This document shows, in pieces, positions 8,182-16,911 of a stretch of DNA of 64,000 bases. Under the pieces are notes generated by a model. It worked only from the letters and a program-made list of their open reading frames with translations, searched no databases and was not told the origin of the DNA. The position numbers were made by a program, and so were the translations under genes. Numbering within the stretch: position 1 is the stretch's first letter; each line of letters starts with the position of its first letter. Source of the DNA: EB88 sp965199135. GTDB lineage: Bacteria > Acidobacteriota > Terriglobia > Terriglobales > Acidobacteriaceae. The stretch lies in assembly GCA_965199135.1 (NCBI GenBank), contig OZ240685.1, positions 2,666,001 through 2,730,000 of the forward strand, written 5' to 3'.

Positions 8182-8502
8182 ATGCCTTCCCGCACAGTGC
8201 CCGCGCTGCGTCGTTCGAAGTCCATGCCTGCCGGTGAAGCGGGGCAGGAGTCGCTGTACCTTCGCTTCCTCAGTGACAAGCAGGTCCCGGTCGAAGTGAA
8301 GCTGCGCGACGGGGAACTTGTCGCCGGCTGGATCGAGTACTTCGACGACCGCATGATCCGGCTGACCCGCGAGGGTGAGCCTAACCTCTTTATCTACAAG
8401 GAACAGATCCAGACGATCAGCGAGCTGGCGCGCAAGGCCGAAGCACGGCGCGTTGCCGCGGAACGCAAAGCAGCAGGAACCAGGGGAGAGAGCGCCAAGT
8501 GA
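8182..8502 (+). CDS. Hfq/Sm-like RNA-binding protein (first of two)
   Basis: 106 residues with an Sm fold at about 25-80: Sm1 around VPVEVKLRDGELVAGWIEYFD, and Sm2 around LFIYKEQIQTI. Canonical Hfq has YKHAIST in Sm2; here the sequence is Tyr72-Lys73-Glu74, so the conserved histidine is replaced. A 24-residue N-terminal extension and a basic tail flank the core. It probably forms a hexameric ring that binds RNA, but the altered motif leaves uridine binding open. The stop codon overlaps the GTG of the phosphatase gene. A second Sm-like gene is at 28981-29412. Confidence 0.75.
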   Translation: MPSRTVPALRRSKSMPAGEAGQESLYLRFLSDKQVPVEVKLRDGELVAGWIEYFDDRMIRLTREGEPNLFIYKEQIQTISELARKAEARRVAAERKAAGTRGESAK

Positions 8503-9398
8503 GTGCATTGCCGCAAGATGTTTCGTTCGATTGGGTAGGGAAAGCAGCGCCGATCGCGCTTGAAGCCGGGGCGCTGTTGCGCGAGTTTTATAAACGGGGT
8601 GTGGCGACCGAGTACAAGACCGATGTGGATCTCGTCACCGAGGCTGATCGCACGAGCGAGGCCCTGCTGCTCAAGCGGCTCTCCGAGACTTTTCCGGACC
8701 ATGGTATCTACGGCGAAGAGGGAACGCGCCATGCGCTCGACCAGCAGTACCGCTGGTATGTGGACCCGCTCGACGGCACGACGAACTTTGCCCATGGCTT
8801 TCCGGTGTTCTGTGTCTCGATGGGCCTGGAGCATCGCCCAGCCGGGCTCGCCGAGCAGGCGGACGGCTTGCTGGTGGCCGGCATCATCTACGACCCGCTA
8901 CGCGATGAACTCTTTGTTGCGGAGAAGGGAAAGGGTGCTTTCCTCAATGGGCGCAGGCTTCATGCGTCGAAGACGCAGCACCTTGGCGAGGCGCTGCTGG
9001 CAACGGGCTTCCCCAGCCGCTCACGCCACGAGAACCCCAACGCGCACTTTTACCACGAGATCACGATGCGCTCGCACGGGGTACGGCGCGCCGGTTCGGC
9101 CGCGCTCGACCTTGCTTACGTCGCTGCAGGCCGGGTGGATGCGTACTGGGAGTTCCGGTTGAACCCCTGGGACACGACGGCGGGCGTCCTGCTGGTCGAG
9201 GAGGCAGGTGGTTCGGTCACGCGCTTTGACGGCTCGAAGTTTCTCTTCGATTCGAGCGAAGTCCTGGCGACAAACGGGCTGCTCTACGGGGAGTTGCTCC
9301 CGGTCTTTCGCGACATGTTTGCCGGGCGCGCGCTTGCGCCCATGCTGAGTCCCAGCCAGTTTGCTGCGGAGCGCAAAGCGCGCGCCGGGGAGCAGTAA
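8499..9398 (+). CDS. Inositol monophosphatase family protein (SuhB-like)
   Basis: 299-residue Mg-dependent phosphatase. Metal-binding motifs are GEEG (72-75), DPLDGTTNF (89-97) and WDTTAG near residue 225. Members hydrolyse inositol phosphates, histidinol phosphate or 3'-phosphoadenosine 5'-phosphate; which one applies cannot be told from the motifs. The GTG start overlaps the stop of the upstream Sm-like gene, so the two are translationally coupled. Homology of the fold and motifs is clear; the substrate is not. Confidence 0.9.
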   Translation: MSALPQDVSFDWVGKAAPIALEAGALLREFYKRGVATEYKTDVDLVTEADRTSEALLLKRLSETFPDHGIYGEEGTRHALDQQYRWYVDPLDGTTNFAHGFPVFCVSMGLEHRPAGLAEQADGLLVAGIIYDPLRDELFVAEKGKGAFLNGRRLHASKTQHLGEALLATGFPSRSRHENPNAHFYHEITMRSHGVRRAGSAALDLAYVAAGRVDAYWEFRLNPWDTTAGVLLVEEAGGSVTRFDGSKFLFDSSEVLATNGLLYGELLPVFRDMFAGRALAPMLSPSQFAAERKARAGEQ

Positions 9399-9471
9399 GG
9401 GCCGGGGCGCCCTGCTACAATTCCTTCAATACACCTGAGGTTGCAAGACCCCGCTACGGAGAAGTTCCCAG

Positions 9472-9732
9472 ATGGCTTATGTAATTGCTGAACCCTGCAT
9501 CGGCACCAAGGATTCCGCCTGCGTCGACGCCTGCCCGGTCGACTGCATTCACCCCAAGAAGGACGAGGGCGACCACGGCGCAGTGGATCAGCTTTACATC
9601 GACCCGGTCGAGTGCATCGACTGCGGCGCCTGCGTCCCCGTCTGCCCCGTGTCGGCGATCTTCGCCGGCGATGACCTGCCAGAGAAGTGGGCGCACTTCG
9701 CAGAAAAGAACTCCGAGCACTTCGGACGGTAG
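9472..9732 (+). CDS. Ferredoxin, 7Fe (3Fe-4S/4Fe-4S) type
   Basis: 86-residue electron carrier. Cysteines are at 9, 17, 21, 25, 48, 51, 54 and 58. The N-terminal set is Cys-x7-Cys-x3-Cys, lacking the Cys-x2-Cys start of a standard cluster, and the second is Cys-x2-Cys-x2-Cys-x3-Cys-Pro. This is the pattern of seven-iron ferredoxins with one 3Fe-4S and one 4Fe-4S cluster (FdxA group). The C-terminal tail (about 66-86) is short. The redox partner is not evident from the neighbours. A strong terminator follows. Confidence 0.9.
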   Translation: MAYVIAEPCIGTKDSACVDACPVDCIHPKKDEGDHGAVDQLYIDPVECIDCGACVPVCPVSAIFAGDDLPEKWAHFAEKNSEHFGR

Positions 9733-9751
9733 TTTCTGGTCTTGATCTGGG

Positions 9752-9780
9752 AAAGGCCACGCGCAAGCGTGGCCTTTCTT
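9752..9780 (+). terminator. Rho-independent terminator after ferredoxin gene
   Basis: A perfect 11-bp stem (9752-9762 with 9767-9777) closes a GCAA tetraloop and ends in the T-rich run TTTCTT. It ends the plus-strand transcript that includes the ferredoxin. Confidence 0.9.
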
Positions 9781-9862
9781 GTGCCGCGCAGTGAGGCTCG
9801 CCCTCAACAAGAAGACGTCGATTTATCTTTCTTCGCCTCCCCGTACCGACTGAGTGAGCGCT

Positions 9863-10477
9863 TCAGCGATCAAGATGCCCCCTCTTCTCCGACACTGTGA
9901 AGTGCACATGACCTGATTCGAGCCTGCTCGTCGGAAAAGCAATTCCATCTTTCCGCAGCACGTCAGCATCCGCCCCGGGCATGCCGGGTGGCAGATAGAC
10001 TCCCCAGTAGTCATAGCTTCCCGGAGCCTGCGCGGGAATGTGGTCGTTGAAAACGACGAGACTTTCCCCGGGCCGGAGAACCTTCCAGCCCTTCACGCGC
10101 TCCAGGATGGGCTGGTAGCCGAAATCACGAAAGCATCCTCCACCCATCGTGCTTGCACTGCCGTGGAGTGGAACGAAGTTCTCGCCGAGACGAAAGGTTC
10201 CGTGCGCCGTGTCTCCACAGAGCGCCGCAGGCTCGGGCAGGTGCACGTCGTGGTCACTGATGTTTGTCAGCGAAATTTGCAAGGCTTGCGGGACTGTGTC
10301 GAGGACCGACTCGACCTTGATGCGAAGCTCCAGGTTTGTGGGCGCAGTGTTCGCCTCCGTCTGCGCCCGACCGAGGGGCGGCAGGGAGGTCACCACGGAG
10401 ATCACCACGGAGACCACCAGGCAGATCGACGGGGAGAGCGATGAGGAGAGTGCACTCAGAGGCAAGGTGAATCGCAT
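9863..10477 (-). CDS. Exported protein of unknown function
   Basis: 204 residues. A long hydrophobic signal sequence (about residues 12-35) ends near GRAQTEA. The mature part looks beta-rich, with two cysteines (in PAALCGDTAH and GGGCFRDFG) that could form a disulfide. I recognise no family; the pattern of a sandwich domain with LRPGESLVVF resembles extracellular beta-sandwich proteins only loosely. The ATG at 10477 has GGAG five bases upstream and starts the signal peptide; the frame stays open upstream into glnA. It lies downstream of glnA, separated by a hairpin. Confidence 0.6.
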   Translation of the reverse strand: MRFTLPLSALSSSLSPSICLVVSVVISVVTSLPPLGRAQTEANTAPTNLELRIKVESVLDTVPQALQISLTNISDHDVHLPEPAALCGDTAHGTFRLGENFVPLHGSASTMGGGCFRDFGYQPILERVKGWKVLRPGESLVVFNDHIPAQAPGSYDYWGVYLPPGMPGADADVLRKDGIAFPTSRLESGHVHFTVSEKRGHLDR

Positions 10478-10530
10478 GGCTGCTCCGGGATGGAGACTTA
10501 CCGAGGCCAGACTTGCGAACTCAAGACGTA

Positions 10531-10558
10531 GGGGCTGCGACGTACGCGTGGCAGCCCC
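10531..10558 (-). terminator. Hairpin after glnA, possible weak terminator
   Basis: GGGGCTGC (10531-10538) pairs perfectly with GCAGCCCC (10551-10558) around a 12-base loop. It sits 21 bases past the glnA stop. No run of T follows on the minus strand, so it may be an mRNA-stabilising or partial terminator structure. Confidence 0.4.
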
Positions 10559-10578
10559 TTCGCCGCTGTCCGCAGGAC

Positions 10579-12009
10579 CTAGAACTCGTTCCACAGGTAC
10601 TGGTTGTACACCTCGTGATGGAACTGCACTTCGGGCGCCTTCACAAAGGTGCCGAGCAGACGGGCGCAGCGATCCGCCGAGCCCTGCTTCAGGTCTGCGA
10701 AGCGGTGCTTCACGTCTTCGCCGAGTAACTCGGTCGTCCACGCCGCGTTCTTGAAATCCTCGAGCGCGGTGTAGATGTTATCGGGCAGATAGCGTTCCGC
10801 CTGCCGAAGGTTCGCGTCGTCCGACTTCTTTCCGTCGAGGCCCGACTTGAAGATCGAGTAGAGCGCGAGATACGGGTTTGCATCGGGGCCGACCGAGCGG
10901 ACCTCGACGCGTGCGCTCTTCTCGTTGCCGATCGGCACACGCACCATCGAACCGCGATCGGTGGCCGAAGCCTTGATCTGGTTCGGCGCTTCGAAGTGCG
11001 GGTCCAGACGGCGGTACGCGTTGACGCTCGAGTTCAGGATCAGGCAGATGTCGTTGCCGTGCGTGAGGATGCGATCGATGAAGTCCCATGCGACGGGCGC
11101 GAGCTTTTCCACGCCATCCGCGTCCCAGAAGATGTTCTTGCCATCCTTGGTGATCGAGACGTTGGTGTGCATGCCGCTGCCATTGACGCCAACTACCGGC
11201 TTCGGCAGGAACGAGGCCGTCATGCCCATCTGCTGCGCAACCTGGCGACAGATCAGCTTGTAGATCTGGATCTGGTCGGCAGCCGCGACGACCTCGCCAT
11301 AGCTGTAGTTGATCTCGAACTGCGAGGGCGCAACCTCGGGGTGATCCTTTTCGTTTTCAAAGCCCATCGCGCGCTGGATCTCGGCCGCGCTGTCGATGAA
11401 CTCACGCAGGGGGTCGCCGGGCAGTGAATGGTAGTAGCCGCCCTGATTTACGTAGTTGAAGCGATGATTCTTGTGGAAGAGCCGCTCGGCGTCGCGTCCT
11501 TCAAAAAGGAAGCCCTCGATTTCGTTCGCGGCATTGAGCGTGTAGCCCTTGGTGTCGTAGAGCTCCTGCGCATACTTCTTGAGCACGCCGCGCAGGTCGC
11601 CCGAGTATGGCTGTCCCTGCTTGTCGATGACTTCGCCGAAGACCAATACCTTGCCCGCGCCAAAGACATCCGCCGGCGGCCAGTAGAAGGCGGCCCAGTC
11701 GATGCCGAGGCGCAGATCGCTCTCGCGCTGCGCAGTAAAGCCGCGGATCGACGAACCATCAAACGTGAGGTTGTCGTAGCTCGAGACGAGGAACTTCTTG
11801 TCGTAGTCGAGCATGTGCAGACGGCCTTCCAGATCGCTGAACAGCACGGTCACCGCCTTGATGCCGTCTTCGCCTTTCAAGTACGCCAGACGCTTCTCGC
11901 GAATCTCATCCGGGGCAACGCGCTTGCGGCGGTCTGCCTTGGCCTCGAGATTCAGTTTCTCCAACTCAGAGTAGGGAAGCGAAAGGTAGTTACGTAGCTC
12001 GTTCGACAT
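10579..12009 (-). CDS. glnA: Glutamine synthetase, type I-like
   Basis: Makes glutamine from glutamate, ammonia and ATP. The 476-residue protein has the N-terminal beta-grasp part with FDGSSIRGF, the catalytic domain motifs NGSGMHTN and KSARVEVRS, and ANPYLAL. The C-terminal region lacks the NLYDLP tyrosine loop that is adenylylated in enterobacterial GlnA; at that place it reads ERYLPDNIYTALEDF, like the GSI-alpha group. Regulation by adenylylation is therefore unlikely. AGGAG lies four bases before the ATG. The 221-bp divergent region to the GH18 gene should hold its promoter; I saw no clear sigma-54 site there. Confidence 0.92.
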   Translation of the reverse strand: MSNELRNYLSLPYSELEKLNLEAKADRRKRVAPDEIREKRLAYLKGEDGIKAVTVLFSDLEGRLHMLDYDKKFLVSSYDNLTFDGSSIRGFTAQRESDLRLGIDWAAFYWPPADVFGAGKVLVFGEVIDKQGQPYSGDLRGVLKKYAQELYDTKGYTLNAANEIEGFLFEGRDAERLFHKNHRFNYVNQGGYYHSLPGDPLREFIDSAAEIQRAMGFENEKDHPEVAPSQFEINYSYGEVVAAADQIQIYKLICRQVAQQMGMTASFLPKPVVGVNGSGMHTNVSITKDGKNIFWDADGVEKLAPVAWDFIDRILTHGNDICLILNSSVNAYRRLDPHFEAPNQIKASATDRGSMVRVPIGNEKSARVEVRSVGPDANPYLALYSIFKSGLDGKKSDDANLRQAERYLPDNIYTALEDFKNAAWTTELLGEDVKHRFADLKQGSADRCARLLGTFVKAPEVQFHHEVYNQYLWNEF

Positions 12010-12230
12010 GAATCTCCTCGTGATCTCGACCTTGCCTGCGCCGATTCCTCTGCGCGTTGGTGCCTGCAGACAGAGACCGCTCAGGTGGGTTTTTCTGCAC
12101 CAAGGTTACATTCGGGCGAATCGCTTGCCTAACGTCATTAACAAGCGTGATGCGGCCGATAGCTGTTCCTTATCGGCAGAGCAGCTGGCATCTTCCGCAA
12201 ACCCCCGGTTCCATCCGGTAGAGTAACTTC

Positions 12231-14369
12231 ATGCTCCCTGATCGCCGGTGTGCGTTGCTCCTGCTGCTTCCCCATGTGCTCTCTCCGCTTGCGAGGGCGC
12301 AGGAAGCGCCCGCAGCCTCGATCCTTGCCCTGCCGACGTTTACGGAGAGCTACACGGTCGCAGGCAAGCCCTATGTCGCGACGATTGTGGGTACCAAGCC
12401 ATCGGTCGCCGAGACCACGACGATTCCGACGGTGGTGGTGCCAGTGGTGCTGCGCTTTGCGCAGGCCGGTGGCAGGACGGTGACGCTCAATGCCGACGAT
12501 GCGATCGCAGGGGTACTCCAGTCGCCGATCTTCCAGAAGGCAGGCTTCGCCACCGGGATCACGCAGTATGGCGACGCGGTGCAACGGGCAGAGTTCTACG
12601 CGGCCGGGGGCTCGCGCCCGGGCTGGCATACGCTGCTGAGCCAGCCTCATGTGAACCCACCATTGACGATGGACATACCTGCCGATCGGGGATACCTGCT
12701 CACCTCGAAACGCACGGGCACGCAGCTGGCCGTGGTCGACCAGGATTATGTCGAGCGGGCGCTCGCAAGGCACATCGCCGGCTCGTCACTTGGGCCACAG
12801 ACGCTGGTGCTGGCGGTGGCGCGCGACGTGGCCTGGTACACGCTGGGCGATGCAACCGTCTGCTGCTCGTCAGGAACGCATGGGGTACTGCCCACCGCTA
12901 CGACGAAAAACGGGCAGCCCTTTATCCTCGCGTCGTACATGAATGCCGGGGTGTACCCACGCGTTGAAGATGTCGAGGGCATCTCGGAGCAGCTGATCGA
13001 GTGGATCAACGACCCGTACTACGGCAAGATGGCGAACGTGGTTCCGTCCTGGAAGACACCGCCGGATGCTCTGGGGTGTGGCGGACACGGTGTCGGAAGC
13101 GCGTACCTGCTGGCCCAGCCGACGAACGCCGCGACGCTGCCGAACGCGACGCCGGTGACGATCGGCCGCACGACCTACCATGTTGCGAATGCGGTCTTGC
13201 TGCCCTGGTACATGCAGGCGGGGGCGCCCGGGACCTATGAGCATGCGTGGACCTTTCCGGATGTACGCGCGCTCAGTGCCGCCGCCGAGCCGTGTTCGCA
13301 ACCCGCTGCTTCAGCCGCTGCCGAGCCGGCTGCGCCGGTGGCTCGCACCCACCCGCTGAACGGCCACTCGCTGATTGGCTACTGGGAAGGCTACGGGGCT
13401 GGTCGCACCACCTACCCCTTGCGGGACGTCTCGCCGCAATGGGACGTGGTGATCGTGACATTTGCCTCGCCGGTGAAGGGCTCAACCAGCACGCTGCACT
13501 TTGCGCCTCCCGCTGGGGTGAGCGAAGCGCAGCTTCGGGAGGATGTTGCCTATCTCAAGAGCCGCGGCCGCAAGGTACTGATCTCGCTCGGCGGTGGGGG
13601 CGCGGTGGTCACCCTGCACAATGCTGCCGAGACACACGGATTCGTTCAATCCGTGACCTCGATCGTCGAGAGGTACGGCTTCGATGGCGTCGACCTGGAC
13701 ATCGAGACGCCCTCACTGATGATCCAGGCAGGGGACACAGACTTCCGGCATCCCACGACGCCTTCCGTGGTCAACCTGATCGCGGCGATGCACCAGCTGA
13801 GCGCGCACTTCGGACCGAAATTCATGGTCGCCGAAGTGCCTGAAGATGCACAGACGCAGGCGGGGATGCAGACCTATGCGGGGCAGTTCGGATCGTTTCT
13901 GCCGGTGATCTACGGTACGCGCGACATCCTCTCGTTCGTGGACGCGCAGGATTACAACACGCCGCCGCTCGAAGCACTGGATGGCAATTACTACCTGCCC
14001 GGCAACGCCGACTACCATGTCGCGATGACCGAGATGCTACTGCACGGCTTCCCGGTGGGCGGCGTGCGCGACCACATGTTCCCGGCCATCCCGGCGTCGA
14101 AGGTAGCGGTTGGGCTCCCGGCGACCCCAACCTCCGCCCGAAACTACACGGCGGTCCCGGTGATCGAAGATGCATTGCGGGCGCTCACGGAGGGCAAGAC
14201 CTTTGCCGGGGAACGCTATGTGCTCCAGCAGCCCGGCGGCTATCCCGATTTCAAGGGCGCGATGTTCTGGGCGATCAACGAGGACGCGCGCAACAGCTAT
14301 CGCATGTCGAATGCAATCGGTTTGCTGCTGCACGAGTTCCCCGCGGCGCCGTCTGCTGCTTCGCGCTGA
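12231..14369 (+). CDS. Secreted GH18 chitinase-like protein with unknown N-terminal domain
   Basis: 712 residues in three parts: signal peptide (1-23), an N-terminal region of about 320 residues (25-345) that I cannot assign, a short Ala/Pro linker (348-372), and a GH18 domain from about 376 to 705. The GH18 catalytic motif DGVDLDIE is at 485-492, with acid Glu492, so hydrolysis of chitin or a similar N-acetylglucosamine polymer is likely. The N-terminal region has paired cysteines (211-212, and one near 283) and a conserved-looking ISEQLIEWINDP segment. Substrate specificity could also be endo-N-acetylglucosaminidase. Convergent with the GH8 gene. Confidence 0.85.
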   Translation: MLPDRRCALLLLLPHVLSPLARAQEAPAASILALPTFTESYTVAGKPYVATIVGTKPSVAETTTIPTVVVPVVLRFAQAGGRTVTLNADDAIAGVLQSPIFQKAGFATGITQYGDAVQRAEFYAAGGSRPGWHTLLSQPHVNPPLTMDIPADRGYLLTSKRTGTQLAVVDQDYVERALARHIAGSSLGPQTLVLAVARDVAWYTLGDATVCCSSGTHGVLPTATTKNGQPFILASYMNAGVYPRVEDVEGISEQLIEWINDPYYGKMANVVPSWKTPPDALGCGGHGVGSAYLLAQPTNAATLPNATPVTIGRTTYHVANAVLLPWYMQAGAPGTYEHAWTFPDVRALSAAAEPCSQPAASAAAEPAAPVARTHPLNGHSLIGYWEGYGAGRTTYPLRDVSPQWDVVIVTFASPVKGSTSTLHFAPPAGVSEAQLREDVAYLKSRGRKVLISLGGGGAVVTLHNAAETHGFVQSVTSIVERYGFDGVDLDIETPSLMIQAGDTDFRHPTTPSVVNLIAAMHQLSAHFGPKFMVAEVPEDAQTQAGMQTYAGQFGSFLPVIYGTRDILSFVDAQDYNTPPLEALDGNYYLPGNADYHVAMTEMLLHGFPVGGVRDHMFPAIPASKVAVGLPATPTSARNYTAVPVIEDALRALTEGKTFAGERYVLQQPGGYPDFKGAMFWAINEDARNSYRMSNAIGLLLHEFPAAPSAASR

Positions 14370-14391
14370 TGCAACCGTTGTGGTGGCAGAT

Positions 14392-15714
14392 CTACTTCGG
14401 CTTCCACACGCGGAACTCGCCACCGACGTGCATCATGCTCATCAGGTACAGCATGCCGTCGTAGTAGCGGCTGTGCCCGTCCGGAATCGGCGCCTGCCAG
14501 AGCGCATCCACAAACAGAGCGGCGCGTTGTTTGTCGGTCGCCGCGAGGCTCGCGACGGCGTTGGTTCCCACAAGACCGGTTGGATGGCCCTCCGGCGTCA
14601 GCCCGGGTGTGGCACCCTCGGGCGTCCCGTTGAGCGTGTAGACCGGGCCATAGCTGCTGATTCCCTGAGACGCGAAGAAGGCCTGGATGCGGTTGCTGAG
14701 GACCTGTTCCTCGGGCGCGGCATGCCACCACGACCAATCCACGGACCAGTTGCTCGCGGTACGCCATGCGTCGTAGCCGAACTCACCGGACTGCGGGAAT
14801 CTAGTCTGGTGCGGCGTGCCGTCGAAGTTGGCGTACGAGGGAGCGAGGCCTGTCTTCGGATCGGTCGACTTGACGAAAAACTGCCGGCTGACCTCGGCTG
14901 CGTGATGCCAGAATGCCTTGTCTTCGGGTGGCCCCCAGAGCGACCACAGCTCGTAGAAGGCAGGCAGGTGGTAGGAGGGGTCGGTAAAGGGGTGCGGCGT
15001 CACGCTGGGCACAAACAGCACCATGTCATGCTCGGTGCTGAACTCGGCAGCCACGGTGCGCGGGCCGTACGGCGTGGTGCCTTCCTTCTCCTCGCGGTGC
15101 AGCATGGTGTGCAGCAGCTGCTCGGCCTGCTCCTTGTAGTTGTAGATCCCCGTGCCGCTGCCCCAGCGGTTGGCTGCGAAAAGCAGCGCCATGGTGAAGT
15201 ACTCTTCGCCATCGGGCGCCGGGGTCTCCTCGTTGGTCTGGCCGGTGGTCTTGCACGACCAGGCGAAGTAGCCGTACGCGGGGTGACCCGGGTCCGAGAT
15301 GTACATGTAGGTCTTGGCCCAGTTCCAGAGCGCGTCGAAGTCGGCCTTTTTGTCGAGCTGCACTGCGATCATCATGCCGTAGGACATGCCCTCGGTGCGC
15401 ACATCTTTGCTGGCCCAGTCCGTCAGGTAGCTGAGTGGACCGTTCGCATTCCGGCCCGCGGCGAAGACGAGCGACTGGCTCTCGGGATCGCCATGGAAGA
15501 GCTGCTGGTAGGCACGCTCGATCTTTGCGTGCACCTCGGCGTCGGAGTGCCCGGCCTGCGCGAAGAGGTTGGGGTAGTGGGCGGTCGCGTAGGCTCCCGC
15601 TGTGTGCGGCAACGCCGCAGGCGCCGCGTGCAGCAAAGGGGGCGCGCCACACGCAAGGACGGAAGCAACGAGCAGGACCCGACGGCGGATTTTCGAGTCT
15701 GAACTAGTTCGCAT
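14392..15714 (-). CDS. Secreted GH8 glycoside hydrolase (Rex-like)
   Basis: 440 residues with a signal peptide ending near LLHAAPA. The segment RTEGMSYGMMIAVQ contains the GH8 acid Glu108, and YLTDWASKDV before it and the WNWAK stretch after it fit the reducing-end xylose-releasing exo-oligoxylanase branch more than the cellulase branch. It likely acts on xylo-oligosaccharides in the periplasm or outside. Start is not certain: ATG 15714 gives a normal signal peptide, but AGGAGG lies closer to a TTG at 15732, and an ATG at 15756 is also in frame. It shares a 22-bp convergent gap with the GH18 gene. Confidence 0.85.
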   Translation of the reverse strand: MRTSSDSKIRRRVLLVASVLACGAPPLLHAAPAALPHTAGAYATAHYPNLFAQAGHSDAEVHAKIERAYQQLFHGDPESQSLVFAAGRNANGPLSYLTDWASKDVRTEGMSYGMMIAVQLDKKADFDALWNWAKTYMYISDPGHPAYGYFAWSCKTTGQTNEETPAPDGEEYFTMALLFAANRWGSGTGIYNYKEQAEQLLHTMLHREEKEGTTPYGPRTVAAEFSTEHDMVLFVPSVTPHPFTDPSYHLPAFYELWSLWGPPEDKAFWHHAAEVSRQFFVKSTDPKTGLAPSYANFDGTPHQTRFPQSGEFGYDAWRTASNWSVDWSWWHAAPEEQVLSNRIQAFFASQGISSYGPVYTLNGTPEGATPGLTPEGHPTGLVGTNAVASLAATDKQRAALFVDALWQAPIPDGHSRYYDGMLYLMSMMHVGGEFRVWKPK

Positions 15715-15807
15715 ACCAAACAAAGCGAGCAAAGGGCCTCCTGGAGCAGCCCTCACATCCTCAGTGGAACGCTGCCGGCTGTCAACCGTCAGCCCACGGA
15801 ATGCGCC

Positions 15808-16305
15808 TTAGTTCAGCGTGTGGCCGGCGTCGCGGAATGCCGCGGCGACGCGCTCCCGCCAGCCCTCAATCTCGTCCACCTTGGTGAAGGGTGCGTACCA
15901 CGTCGGGGTTGTGGCGTCGTTGGTCCGGAACTCGAGGCCGGTCAGCTGGCCCCGGACCTGCTTTGAGCACTTTGTAATTTCAGTCGGCTCGAGGACGCGC
16001 TCGCCCTGCATCGGATCGCGCACCCACAGGCGTGCTGTGCGGGCTTCGATGGCCAGGTTTTTGCTCGCGTGCGCCGGCGAGAAGCCGGGGATGTGGTACG
16101 CCGCCTGGGCGCGGTTGACGGTCTGCTCCTCGGCTGGGCGCAGCAGCGAAAGGATGACTCCCGCGATCAGCAGAATCACCGAGACCGCCTTGCCCAGCAT
16201 CATGGAGCCGCCTGCGATGCTTCCGGGCCGAGTCCAGGCGAGGACTGCCAACACCGCACCAACAACGATCAGCACAATCCCGAACAAGCGTCTCTGATTT
16301 CCCAT
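15808..16305 (-). CDS. Small membrane protein of unknown function
   Basis: 165 residues. Two hydrophobic segments at about 7-25 and 38-58 are followed by a soluble C-terminal domain of around 105 residues containing EITKCSKQVRGQ and a WYAPFTKVDEIEGWRERV end. I recognise no family. Position after two polysaccharide-degrading genes gives no functional clue. The gap to the HNH gene is only 66 bases, but the two ends read the same way, so co-transcription with an upstream minus-strand gene is possible. Confidence 0.65.
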   Translation of the reverse strand: MGNQRRLFGIVLIVVGAVLAVLAWTRPGSIAGGSMMLGKAVSVILLIAGVILSLLRPAEEQTVNRAQAAYHIPGFSPAHASKNLAIEARTARLWVRDPMQGERVLEPTEITKCSKQVRGQLTGLEFRTNDATTPTWYAPFTKVDEIEGWRERVAAAFRDAGHTLN

Positions 16306-16371
16306 GACTCGCGCAAAAACCCCCTGCGCGAATACTGTAGCAGGCTCTGCCCGGCCGGGCAGAGCGTGGGA

Positions 16372-16836
16372 TCAGCGGGATGGCGATGCAGACGCACCGG
16401 GCCGAACTCGGCACTCGCGGCGACAGGTTACGGTGGCTGTGCCGCTCCGCCGGGCATGCGAGAGGCGCGCCGGGTCGATGAAGCTGGAGCAGACCTGGCA
16501 GCGGGTCACCTCGAACAGTGAGAGATCCACGGGCTCACGCCCTGCTAATCGCAGCGCAAGCTCGTTCCACCGCTCCACCTCCTGCTGCGAGGGAGCCCGG
16601 TCCCCCTTGGCCCCGTTGCAGCTGATGCAGGCGAGCACCCAGTTGTGGGGCTGTTCTGCACCTCCGCGGGCTCGCGGGAAGAAGTGGTCGACCGTGGCGT
16701 CGGTCGCGCTGTGCGGGTTGCCCGGGGCTCGAACGGCGATCGCTGCGCCGCAGTAGAAGCAGGAGCCCCCCTGCGCGCACAGAAGCGTTGCGAGGAAGCG
16801 GATCCTGGTTCTTGAAAGCCTGTTCTGCGCGGACAC
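16372..16836 (-). CDS. HNH endonuclease
   Basis: 154 residues if read from a GTG at 16836. The HNH core is clear: CFYCGAAI zinc pair, then TVDHFFPRARGG with the general-base His, and WVLACISCNGAKGDR with the second Cys pair. A third Cys pair in RCQVCSSF follows. The GTG has GAGAGG six bases before it. A longer frame begins at an ATG at 16920 but would run back to the recO start, so it is less likely. No restriction or toxin neighbour is present. It is divergent from recO; a nicking or repair function is possible but unproven. Confidence 0.75.
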   Translation of the reverse strand: MSAQNRLSRTRIRFLATLLCAQGGSCFYCGAAIAVRAPGNPHSATDATVDHFFPRARGGAEQPHNWVLACISCNGAKGDRAPSQQEVERWNELALRLAGREPVDLSLFEVTRCQVCSSFIDPARLSHARRSGTATVTCRRECRVRPGASASPSR

Positions 16837-16911
16837 CCGATCCCTCTCGCCCGACAGTTTACCCTGCCAGAAGGCGCCTTCCTCTGGGCGCACTCGCGGG
16901 CAGGCCTCTCC

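Noticed and set aside
9752..9780. Possible riboswitch or REP element
   Set aside because: The stem, GCAA loop and T run fit an ordinary terminator after the ferredoxin gene.
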